From Casuarina equisetifolia (taxonomy: Eukaryota; Streptophyta; Magnoliopsida; Fagales; Casuarinaceae): DNA of 64,000 nt. Location of the stretch: positions 9,493,501 through 9,557,500 of the forward strand of contig CM052361.1 in the NCBI GenBank assembly GCA_028551475.1, in the 5' to 3' direction. The notes beneath the pieces were generated by a model. That model worked only from the letters and a program-made list of their open reading frames with translations, did not search any database and was not told the DNA's origin. How positions within the stretch are numbered: the stretch's first letter is position 1; each line of letters opens with the position of its first letter. Below are positions 24,077 through 35,500 of the stretch, in pieces. Made by a program: the position numbers and the translations under genes.

Positions 24077-25091
24077 GTGAGTAATCGGAGATCCGAAACG
24101 ACGCTGATTGGACACTACAAGTTACACCGATTCGATGCGTTGGATTTGGAATTGCAGAGACGGGACAGGAAGACCATGGGGACAGATCGGAGAGAGCGTG
24201 GGAGACTAGAGATGCATGTAAACGTGATCAGGGACCGCAACACAGAGAGGGGAAAGTCAGACTCTGTGATTAACGCCGTCTATTAATTACTATCCGCACT
24301 CCTCCGTTTGATATTTCGTGAGAATCCGATCACACGGCTGCAAGAGCGCAGGAGTGTCGATAGCTAAGAGAGTGTTAATTAAAATTTTCATTTTTCGCCT
24401 TTATCTTTTCAATATTCTTGGACAACTACCATTAAGTCTTGCAATTTCGATTTGAAGCCCGAACCCGTCAGCATCTATAACTTCTCATACCGGTTTTCTT
24501 TCCTGAAAGTAGATAATTATTATGCATATTTTCCTAACCGCAATTAGATTCCCTGCCGACAGAACCCCGCAATGCTTAAGCCAAAAACGGGTTCATGTTG
24601 GGTTGAACCCGGCACGAGCTCTGCAAAAACAGAGCATACATCTCACAGGAATGGTGGCATGCTCAGGTAATTTAACCAAATTCATCCTCTATGCTTACAC
24701 GGTCAAAGGTCTTTGAAGCGTGGAAACGCAAAAGCCGAAGGAAGAGTGTGCAACCGCGATAAGTAGCTTGGCAGAATAGGAGTACTCGAAAAAGACTAGG
24801 AAAAAAGAAACAGTCACGCACCCAGTGTAAATTGCTGCCTACAGCTTTCACCCTCCATCCTTTTACAAAGGGAACGGGGATATATTGTTTAACTACAACT
24901 CATTAGCACTCAAAACTACAATGGATCATAGATAAGAACATAAATTAATATTAAGCTACTAAAACCACTGTTTTTGTGGGATCCTCAGTTCAGCCAGGCA
25001 GAAACTCTTCTCAGGACAGAAGCCAGTAGAGAAAACAAATGTAGGTTTACACAAAAGTATAGAGAACGATGGGGAGAGATACCACTGGGGT
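24077..25091. other. Intergenic: Alfin-like promoter side and DnaJ 3' flank
   Basis: This 1.0-kb stretch separates two minus-strand genes. The left part should be the 5' UTR and promoter of the Alfin-like gene and the right part the 3' UTR of the DnaJ gene. Short open frames here show no domain. Confidence 0.6.
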
Positions 25092-28000
25092 TTATGGAGA
25101 CGTTAATAATCGCTTGATACCAGTTTTCTGCTCTGAAGTAAGCCTGGTAGGGAACTTGATGTTGAATTTTATTCTCAAATTACCCCTCTTGGAAGGTTCC
25201 TTGGGGATTGGCATCCCTTCTCCTTTAATAACTTCTTCATACGTGGGACTGATGATGGAGTTGACCGGAACCGTCAGATTCCGTCCATCGAGGGTTGTCA
25301 GCTGTGCCGTATAACCAGTCAAAGCCTCCACAAGAGATACCTTCTGGGTGACGATTAGATCATTGCCATCCCTCTTGAAGACACTATGAGGCTTCTCATC
25401 AATGATAAAGATGAGGTCTGAGGGTATGATTCCACGTTGTTCATTTCCTTTCTCTGGGAAGGTGATTTTTGTACCCTTCTTCCAACCTGGCTTGATCTCA
25501 ATCGTTAGAATTTCCTCCACGGTGGTGGACCTCCTGCGTGACAAATAAAATCAACAAAACCAGTCAAGCACAAACAACTGGGATTTCGTCCACCCATTTT
25601 ACTTTTCTAGTCCATCAACCATGCTATTCTTTGCATACTCCTTAGGTCAATAGTTAATTAACATGGACACATACAAACTTACAAGAAAAATCAAAAAGGA
25701 ACTTCCATAAAATAACCAAAATAAGAAAGGAACATATTCAAGTTCGTCAATTTGTACAAGGTCACAGATACTCCATTCTCTTTCTCAATGGACATAATGA
25801 AGTCATACAATCATTCATGCATTGACAAATGCGAAAACCACAAATGACAACATTAAAAGTGAAACTTTTATCTAAATGATTCAGTGTCAAAAGTCCTGGA
25901 ACAATTTTTCAATTGAAAGTGCAAAACAAAGAAAGAATAAGCCGCCATGAACATTTTGCCTCTATTGTCACATCTTAGTAAATATTAAAACAGTCAGCAT
26001 CTTGCTCCAGAGAGTGGAATTCTCAATGGATCTCTCCAAACAAGAACATAAGAAAACAAAAGGTATGCTATTAGCTTCAGTAGACGTGTACCCAATTTCA
26101 CTCTAGCATCTAACCATCCAACTCTCAGTAAAGCAGCAGATGTAAGAATTCTTTACATGCCTCCGGCAATGACATCGTATACCACTTCTGCCAGCCAGTA
26201 CATATATCTACCAGATGCATCTTTTGTTGGAATAAAACTAGAATACCCATCGAGCATTGAGAAAATTTAATTTTTTCACTTATGGCATCAACATTTTCAT
26301 GATCTTCTGAAACATGTCACATAGCATACCGTTACCCAAAAAAGTAGTTACTAAAACATGCATTGCAGAGCACCACACATAAACTTGATAGTGTTTGCCA
26401 AAGATATGAATCCACAAGGGGGGACTTCCACAACAGGCTATGCCACCCAAAACAAGAAGTCACATCTATCCCTTCTGTTTGTTGAAATACATATATGCAT
26501 AACACTGAATCATAGCATCAATTAATCACTAATGGAATCCTCCACTTTTTATTGGATCAGCGCCATCATTGGTCAGCACCAAGAACTTCAAAATACATGA
26601 ATATTGCAACATCAAATTCATAATAACTTGGATAAGGTTTATTGGAAATAAAAGCGTTTTCTTTCAATCAGATATGTGCGCAGCAATGGTAACACATGCA
26701 AATTACCAAGCAAAACTGATTACCTAATAAAGAAAAACACACAGGCCACTTCAGAGTGGTGGCATTATTAGCAATGTCAACTGATACCAAAACAAACATG
26801 GTTGCATTGATCATAAAGGGCAAGTCAACACGTGCACATACAAAGTATAATTTACAAAGCAATAAATTGAAAATGCTTTCAATGATAAGATAGAACTCAA
26901 GGAATTGCCTAGGTAATGGAAAATTATCATCATAGCTAACATCAAAATATTGAATATTTTTAATCACCTAAATGCTAAAGCCACATCACGAACCAAAGAT
27001 AAAACCAGTTGCAAAAGCCTCAAAGGAATTAAAGTGGCTTCTGTTGCCCAAGAACAACAGAAGAACAACACAAATATTCCTAGATGCCAAAGATCAATTT
27101 TAAAGTGGCTTCTGTTGACCTATTGGCCGATAATTAATTTCTCTCTTACCACCTTACATCATACTCAGCTCACGTGGTGGATTCCAGAAACAACACAAAC
27201 TGGACCGATTCTACGAAATGCACAATCACACACCCATATAATCTCTGCTCTTGATACATCAACTTGAACTTGTTCAGTCGAAAGTGAATCATTGACCAAA
27301 GAGTAACCTGTTATAATTTTGCTTATAAGAGGTTGGTACACTTGAAGGACGTTGCAATCATTTTATTTAGATAATAATATGTGCTTGGAAATTTAGATCT
27401 AGAATCTAAATCCACCTCTTAAATCTGCACAGGTATTCGAAGAAGTTTGATCCAGTGTGGTACAATATAACTACCACTATAGCAACTAAGTGACAACCCA
27501 TAAATATAGGATCCCAAGCTTACCCACTGGAATCGGTGACATCCCTAGAAATTTTCATCTTCTTTGTAGTCCCTTTGTACAAATCCTCCAAACTACACGG
27601 CAACGTGCGCTCTATCGCTGCGCCTTTCCTCAATGTGTTGCCAGAGCCATCGCCGGCCCCGCCTCTGAACGACGCAAACATATCGTCGCCGAACATGCCC
27701 CTCGAGAACCCGGAACCGCTGGCCCGGGACCCACTGCCTCCGAACTCGCCCATCCCTCCGAAGCCCGAGAAACCGAAGAGCTCCGAGAAGATATCGTCCG
27801 GACTCCTCGTCGAGAACCGGAATGACGTCGGTCCGCCCTCCGGCACACACGAAAACCCACCGGCACCAGGCGGTGGCACCTGCCCCTTCAACCCCTCCTC
27901 CCCGTATTGATCGTACACTGCTCGCTTTTGCGGATCACTCAACACCTATTAAGATATTCACCAAACACACCGATTATCATTCCTTTTCCCTAACAAAAAT

Positions 28001-28198
28001 ATAAATGGGAGTGAAAAGTGAAGGAATTTTCACATCGTAGGCTTCGGAGATTTGCTTGAATTTGGCTTCCGCTTCTTTCTTGTTGTTAGGGTTTTTGTCC
28101 GGGTGCCACTTCATGGCGAGCTTCCGATAGGCTTTCTTGAGGTCATCGTCCTTGGCGCTCCGGTCTACCTGTAGAATCTTGTAGTAATCCACCCCCAT
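25092..28198 (-). CDS. Class B (type II) DnaJ/HSP40 co-chaperone, DNAJB1/DNAJB13-like
   Basis: Three exons: 28198-28034, 27945-27524 and 25533-25092, totalling 1029 nt and 342 residues, normal for plant class B J proteins. The J domain occupies about residues 1-66, with [16 protein letters not shown] and the essential HPD at 32-34 (KWHPDKNP). A Gly/Phe-rich region follows at about 75-165 ([20 protein letters not shown]). The two C-terminal substrate-binding domains span about 170-335 ([51 protein letters not shown]). No zinc-finger cysteine repeats are present, which excludes class A. It should stimulate HSP70 ATPase and deliver clients in the cytosol or nucleus. Intron 2 is about 2 kb. An in-frame ATG at 28327 would add 43 basic residues; the family start MGVDYYK is preferred. 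The gene is head to head with the HAD gene. Confidence 0.95.
27029..27117. repeat. Short direct repeat inside DnaJ intron 2
   Basis: TTAAAGTGGCTTCTGTTG occurs at 27029-27046 and again at 27100-27117, 71 bp apart. It looks like a small local duplication. Confidence 0.7.
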
Positions 28199-29127
28199 AC
28201 CTTTCCCTCTTCTTATTCTCTTTCCCCCCCTGATTTCTTCTTCCTCTATTTCCCTCTCACTCTTCGCCGCTGGGCGTGCTTTCTTCAGCTCTCTTACCCG
28301 CCGCTTCTGGCCGGAGCACCCTTCCACAAAGAACTGTATGTGGAGTGCTGAGTTATCTAAACCAGATTCTGAATACGGGCTTCTTCAGCCCATAATACTT
28401 TATTGAATTTGGGTTCACCTGATCTTTTGGCCCGAAACTTTGACCCGATCACCGGTCACGTGATGGGCCCGTAGACTTATGTTTGTATAATTTTATGTTA
28501 TCTTTTTCACCATACTACTTCATTAATGATTCGGTCACTTGTGAGCTGATATGATTATAGATCTAGATTGGTCTTTATTAACTTGTTATCATATGATATA
28601 TGATTTTACAAATCTTGTAAAAGTTTCAATATTATTAATTGGTATTCTACTTCTAGGTGATACTCGAGATCATTTTTTATTATGTTTCAATGAAGTAAGG
28701 GAATCATCCAGTGGAACAGATTAGTCAATTAATGACTTTCTACTCATAAATATGTGATAAAGAAAAATAATTATTCATTTAATTTGAAAAATATAAAAAC
28801 AGTTATTATTGACGAAATAGAAAAGGAGCCGCCAAAAACGAATGTGGTCCAATAGGCTGCTAACATGATGAGGCCCACCTGACTTTTCAAAAAGCGGGGT
28901 ACGAGTGATTGGTCCAACACTGCAACGGCCGAGAAAATCATCGCGCAAGCAAAACATCCAATGATTCCTAGCCACTTCGTGACTTACTGGGAATCCACGC
29001 TTTCATAGGAGCACCGGACCATCCCCTCTGGTCGGAGGTGCCGCCAGATTCGTCCTTCACTGGGACGACCAACAGAAAGTTTGTCGGATTCTTTCTCGCT
29101 CTTTCTGCGTCGCTCTGGGAGGAGGAT
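28199..29127. promoter_or_regulatory. Shared intergenic (divergent promoter) between DnaJ and HAD genes
   Basis: These 929 bp separate two divergent start codons, so both promoters and 5' UTRs must lie here. The left 130 bp keep an open frame with the DnaJ gene, and the last 90 bp keep one with the HAD gene. I did not identify a specific element such as a perfect heat-shock element. Confidence 0.6.
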
Positions 29128-31609
29128 ATGGCGGAGATGGGCCCGACGGAGGTTTGCGCTTGGCGGCCGGTGCAGGTGTGGCGGGCGCTGGTGGACTGGG
29201 TGGCGTTTCTGGTGCACATAATTGTTCAGATCGCAAGGGGGACGCCCACGGTGGCCCAGTTCGTGCTGTCCCGCGTCGGACTCTCCGCGCTTCCACGACC
29301 TTCTCTTCTCGCTTCCTTTTCGTCCTTTTCTCCCTCCTTCAAGCCCTTGCCCAATCTCGAGCTCTCTTTGCAAGACTCCGATCCCTGTCCGCATGTTAGC
29401 GTCGACAGCTGTGTGGACGAAGAAAACTGCGACGACGATCGTGGACTCGAAAGACTAACGGTAATTGTTTGTTGAGTTTGATTGTTTCTTCTGTATCTGG
29501 CTAGACGATATTAGCTTTCTTTGGGACATCTGTGAATCAGAAAATTACAGTCCAAGGTTTCTGGGTGTAGCAGTCTGAAAAGTTGCAGACCTACCTTGTC
29601 AATTTGCGTGGCAATGCAATGCTTTACCTTCTTATTGTATGCTGGGAGCTTTCGATTCTTGAGGTCATAGTATCAGTGTCTTGGCTCAATGCGTTTGAAC
29701 GAATGGATCGTGGTATAATCAGTGTGCTTGTGGATTGATCGGAATAGCAAGCTTAAGACATGAGTTTTGGAATGTAGGTAGTTCTTGATTTGGATGAGAC
29801 TCTAGTATGTGCATACGAAACTTCTAGCTTGCCCGCCACAGTTCGCACCCAAGCAATGGAGGCAGGGTTGAAATGGTTTGAGATGCAATGTATCTCTGCG
29901 TATCAGGTCTCGCTCTCTCTCTACCCTTTTGAACCTGTTATCTTGAATCTTTTTCACTTAGCTGCAATACTGATATGATAATCACTGGATTGAAGGATTC
30001 TGAAGGAAAAGAAAAGATCAATTATGTGACAGTGTTTGAACGCCCTGGTTTGCAAGAGTTCTTGGAACAGATTAGTGAGTTTGGGGATTTGATTCTATTC
30101 ACTGCTGGTCTTGAAGGTTTGATGCTACTTTACCGTCTTTCATTTTGAATCTTTTCCTCTGTTTTTCTTCTCTTTAATTGTCTTTGAACCATACAGGTTA
30201 TGCTAAACCACTTGTTGAGAAAATAGATGTGAAGAAGCGATTTTGCGGTAGCCTTTATCGACCTTCAACAGTTAGCACGTAAGTACCCTTGTCTGGTAGG
30301 CAATAACCTTATCGCTCGGAGTTGGTTGTATTTTAACATCGGAGAGTTTTTTGTGATCTAAGAGTTGAAAATCAAATGCAGCCATTCAAAGGTTTGTGGA
30401 ACCTCTTTGATTGAATGAGAAAACCTTCCAATATTGGGGGCAGGCATGGTTTGATCCCATGAATAGTCGTAGGAAATTGAATGGTAAATGTTCAGTTGTT
30501 GAGTGCAGTGAACTCTTAAGAACATCTTACCGTGGCATGCAGTTTACTTTTGGAATCTAAGCACTTGAGTTCTTAAGTTTGTTTGTGAGGTTTTGAGGTT
30601 GTGCCCGATACCTTCTAGCCATATTGAAGCAAACATATTTTGGGAAACAGAGTTTGGCTGTTATGCTTTTTCGGTCGGAATGCTTAGAAGCTGCTACAGA
30701 GAACAAAAATGTACCTTTGGGGACATGAAACAAAGGCAAATCCCTTATAAATAAATTTGACTGTTTGGTAAAACATAAGAGTCATGATGAGTAATGAATC
30801 TAGAGTTGGTTGATCCAGGTGTAATATAAGTGCCCTACTGCACTACTTAGGATGTATAAGTTCACACCTTCTGGTTGTCATCTCTCGATCACTTCCTTTT
30901 CCACTAAGTTAAGTATTTCTTAAAGTAATAACTTGAAGAAAAAACTAATTTATGCGTAGAATCCAGGTTTCAAGCATTATAGTTTGAAAACGACTTGTGA
31001 AATGATTACTTGAAAACATTTAGTGTTGTGTGCAAAGATGACTGAAGATGCAAAAATAAGGATTGTTTTTCATAGCTGGTGCTCTTGAAACTTGTCTACT
31101 AGGAAAAAGGAAAATTCCAAGCAGAAAAGAACTGTTCTTACCTACAATTCAAGCATTGTTGATGCTGTCGAATCAAAAATTCCCAGCTTGATATTCGCCT
31201 TCAGTTGATTGCAAATTTTGACATTAACAGGGAACATCGAGAACATGTGAAGGATCTGTCGTGCTTATCCAAAGACCTCTCTCGAACTGTTATTGTGGAT
31301 AACAACCCGTTCAGTTTCCTCCTGCAACCATTGAATGGAATACCATGCGTTCCATTCTCCGCCAGCCAGCCAAATGATGACCAAGTACTTAGCTTCATTA
31401 TCTCATTGGAAAAATTGAATTGAGTTTTTCATATCTGCTGACTACGTATTCTCATTCCTGTTTTTTTCTTGTGGGCTGTGAAGCTTTTGGAGGTCCTGCT
31501 TCCACTCCTCAAGCACCTTTCCCTGGAAAAAGATGTTAGGCCTGTACTTTATGAGCGGTTTCACATGCCTGAATGGTTTCAAATGCATGGAGTTCCTGTT
31601 TCTGGATAG
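29128..31609 (+). CDS. HAD-superfamily, FCP1/SCP-type phosphatase domain protein (At3g55960-like)
   Basis: Six exons: 29128-29460, 29778-29906, 29996-30116, 30197-30278, 31231-31384 and 31484-31609. They total 945 nt and 314 residues, with GT-AG introns. The N-terminus has a hydrophobic segment (about residues 14-40, VWRALVDWVAFLVHIIVQIA) that could anchor it in a membrane. The phosphatase domain starts at about 112 with the catalytic DxDx(T/V) motif in VVLDLDETLV (D115, D117). It continues through TVFERPGLQEFLE, DLILFTAGLEGYAKPLV, LYRPSTVST and TVIVDNNPFSFLLQP, and ends in MPEWFQMHGVPV. This architecture resembles Dullard/CTD small phosphatases that dephosphorylate Ser or Thr; the plant substrate is unknown to me. 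The ATG is chosen by similarity to plant relatives that begin MAE. An in-frame ATG at 29038 lies 30 codons upstream. Confidence 0.93.
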
Positions 31610-32586
31610 CCAGTGTGAGATTAGAGGCACTCGAGCACAGGTACTTTGTAGAACTTTTCAATCCAATATTATCAGTCCTGTATATTGTCACTGATGAATC
31701 AGGTCCAACCATGGAATTCACATCTCCAGGATGACCTGCAACGGTTGTGGTTTACACTCCAAGATCTCAATTTCGTTTAGATTGAGGAATCTTTGTCCTA
31801 GTAACAATTTACTCCTGATATGTAATTGAGTTTAGTGAGTTGTTCGCCTTTTGCAATATAATCTCAATCTGGGTAATCTCCCCACCTTTTGAGATTTTCA
31901 TTGATGGATGTACATGTAAGGCCTCACAGTGAGTAGGCTCTCAGACATACCACTTGCAAGTGTAACAAGCTCTGAACATTCTACTGGGATCAATTTCTAT
32001 GGAGATTAATCACTTTGGATCTACTTGAAATAGTACGTTAACAGAAATCGTCCACAGCCTATGGTTAGGAAGATCCTGCATGGCTTATCTTATCACTAAG
32101 TTGAGAGTAATGTGAGTAAAATCACAACGCATTGGACAAGAATTCAGGAGGCCTAAGGCAGCAGATCTCTTCCAAACATAACCGCTACGAGATCACAACA
32201 CGAGGGATTTCCAAAGAGATGCCGCGAACTCAATAATGGGTCGATAAGAACATAAAAACATTAACATTAGCTATTGCAAATCGCATCATAAGTTCATTCT
32301 CCCAAAGAGCTTTCCGCTACAGCATGGATCCATTTTAAGAGTGTACAGTACAAAACTAAAGAACTTCATGCATTTCATTTACAGAATTTCATGGTATTGT
32401 ACACTGTCCAACATGCCTTCTCGAGTATGCAGTATCTTTGTACATGGCATTCTGGATCATGTTTTTGCTTACATAGTAAGACATAACATATAGATACCTT
32501 CGCTAAGCTAGAGGAACCCTTGCCATGCTCAACAATGTCAAAATTGAAATGTAGAATCCGACTATTAAAATTAACTGCTTGGGAAG
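31610..32586. other. Tail-to-tail intergenic between HAD and symplekin-like genes
   Basis: Both flanking genes end here, so the 977 bp should hold two 3' UTRs and polyadenylation sites. No coding frame or RNA gene is recognised. Confidence 0.6.
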
Positions 32587-35500
32587 TCAGCTACCACCAG
32601 ATGATTCTTTAGACTTCTCCGTCACCGCATTCTCTATGGGAGCTTGGTTGCTAGCATGTTCAGTCTGAGCTTCACTTGTTTGCACTTGACTTGAATTCTG
32701 AGAATCTGGGCTCACACCCGTTTGTGCTTGGCTTGAAGCCTGTGAATCTGGTGCAATTCCCAGAACCACCAATATAGATCTGAAACACATGCATCCAAAA
32801 CATGTCCCGTAATGAGTGTTGGAGTGAAAGCTGACTTATGAGGGGTAAGATAGCCTTTCTCCCACCTCCTTGCTTCAATTTCACCCCAACAAAAAAAAAA
32901 AAAATTCTAAGAAATAACAGAAACATAAAAAGAACGAAGTTTTGTGATGAACCTAGGAAGTGTCGATCTGATATTTGGTTGGCTAGCATGAGCAATCAAA
33001 GGAGCTTTTAGAGCTGCAGTTCTAGTCAATGCATTCTCTAGTTGTGCCGGAGGTAGCTGGAAGACAAAACACACGATCAAAAGCAGAGAAGGAATAAAAA
33101 ATTTTGAATTCCGAAATTCCACGACATTATCCTAAAAACCATGACAAGTTTATAAAGGTTCAAGATTGGGAAAGAGGTAAAGCAATTCCCTCTCCCAAAT
33201 TCAACTTCATATCATTGTTCTTAAGCCAGGAGATGAAACAACCCCTTTTTGAGGCAGCTGCCTAGATCTTTTCTATTTATTTACTATTTTTTACTTCATC
33301 TTGTAGCTCTTGTACATGATTTGTTAACCTAAAGCAGAATTCATATTTCCTAGGATGGTAAAATTTTATTGAATCTGAGTTGTCTGCAGGTATTCAGGTA
33401 TCGTTTCCATGTAGTTGGGTTCCTTTTCCTCCACGGTACCCTTGAATGATTCCCGGTACTTTTGATATTCAGTACCAAGAATCGTTCGTACAATGAACTA
33501 TCAAGTAAAACGAGCGACAGAACTGACACGTGATTAATAACCGTAACATGATGGGGGTGCTTAGCAAGACAAGAAAAGTGACTCAGTTAAAAGGAGCCTT
33601 TGAACTGCCATAGTTTCTGCAGCAGGCACATCCAACATCATAAAACATTAAGAGGAACAATTGCAGATTATGCAAGTAGAGCCAGGAAAGCCACACCTTA
33701 AGCAACACATTGAATGACTGAGGCTTTGTCAGGAGGGCACACTTTAAGAATCCCACCCACAACTTCGGGTATTTCCAAATCTGCATTGTTTCAGTAATGG
33801 ATGATAAAGTAAGAATGAAGTACTAAATAACTAGAAATCAGCTTACTACTGAAAGATAGTCACCTCCTTGCTTACAAGACGAGACAGGATCTCCATTATA
33901 AAGTCCACCTACATCATTTTCAAACCATTGAGTAAACTACAAGTTATGAGCATATTAAGCAAAGATTTAAATTTTGCCAAAAAAAGAAAAAAAAGGAGCA
34001 TTCTTTTTCTTCCTCAGGGAATAGAGAAAGCAGCCAATTCAATCATTTCGCTGTGGCAATGAAGAGTAGCCTTGACAAATATGAGCTTAAAAGGACTTCA
34101 CATCCTAAATTTAACACTGACAGTATCTAGACATAAATGTAACGGAAATAAATACCTACAAACACATCGGCATACCACAAATCCACAAAAACAACTAAAT
34201 GCTCACAAACAACAATATGAATCTTCTTCAGAAAAGAAAAAAGAAGATGCTGCTTTGTTTCTCACCAGCGCTGGGAAAGCACCTATGGCTTGTAACACTG
34301 TCCGCATGAACAATAAAGGAAGAGGAATCTGCTCAACCTGCAAAGGAAAACCTTGGTCATCTATTGGCTCCAAAAGACATAATAGGAATTTAAAAGATAA
34401 AAGGCTGGGGAGTTCTTGATGGTACACACCAACTGATTCAAAACCTTGGCAAGAACTTGTTGGGTAAATATTTGCCTCTGCTCAAAACAAGCATTGCATG
34501 CATCTGTGACCTGCTAGAAAATAACATTACCGAGTCATGGACTGGCGCTTTTTGGTAAGAGTTTAAGGGAGTGAAATGGAGGCATGCCTTCTTCAAGGGA
34601 ATTCCATCTCTTTCAGTATCAATCCCGTGAATAGCGGTCAACACTTCATCTGGAGTGAGCACTGGGCCAGAATGAGATGATCCCTGTGTATGTTTTAGTT
34701 AGATTATACACATCCAATCAATAATTGAACAGGTTACAAGGATGGGACAGTTAGTCAGATATGCACATAAAATCCAACTATATGGACCAGCTTCTTTTAG
34801 ATAGGAAATTGCTATGCAGCTCATCTTAAGTAAAACATTTCTTCTGTCATTCTTTCAAATGGATGAATAATTCTCCAAAGAAGATAAACAAGATAAGAAA
34901 GCAGCAAGCATTCTGTAATGAAAACTAAGAATTCCAAAAGCTTTCTCACTGATATCCAATAGATCATAATCCATGGAAATTGAAATGGTTCACTGACAAC
35001 AAACAAAATAAAGCATGCAAAACAGGTTAAGAGAACTCCAATGACATTGACTGCCCAGAAAGTCTTAGGTTCCACAAAGTGCAGGCAATTGAAGATAGGA
35101 GATGGAAGATCAATAAGTTAATTAAATGACAGTTCATAAAGCACATTTTTCAATCACAACGTAAAAGCATGGTTATGATCTAAGCACATTATCTATTTGA
35201 GCCTTGCAGGATGTGACAATCAGAAAAAGGATAGTAGTTTAAATACCGAGAAAGCACAAATGCGACAAAGAAGGGTCAAGGGAAAAAATATACCTGTAGT
35301 ATACGAGAAAGAGCTGCTTGATACTTTTCTGGTGGAAGATTCACAACATGGGGAAAAATCAGCTTAACCTAACAAAAGAAGATAACCACATTATTGCCAG
35401 CAGAGAAGATTAAAGGTCAACCCAATTACTTAAACTATACAAGAAAAAATAGTAAAATTTCCAAAACAAAAAACTTAAGGAAAAGTGAAGGAACAGTAAA

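Noticed and set aside
24590-24640. A short palindrome-like stretch (GGGTTGAACCC)
   Set aside because: It resembles a tRNA T-arm by chance; the rest of a tRNA fold is absent.
27490-27910. Several long plus- and minus-strand frames over the DnaJ second exon
   Set aside because: The Gly/Phe-rich exon is GC-rich and open in several frames; only the frame with the J-protein domains is conserved.
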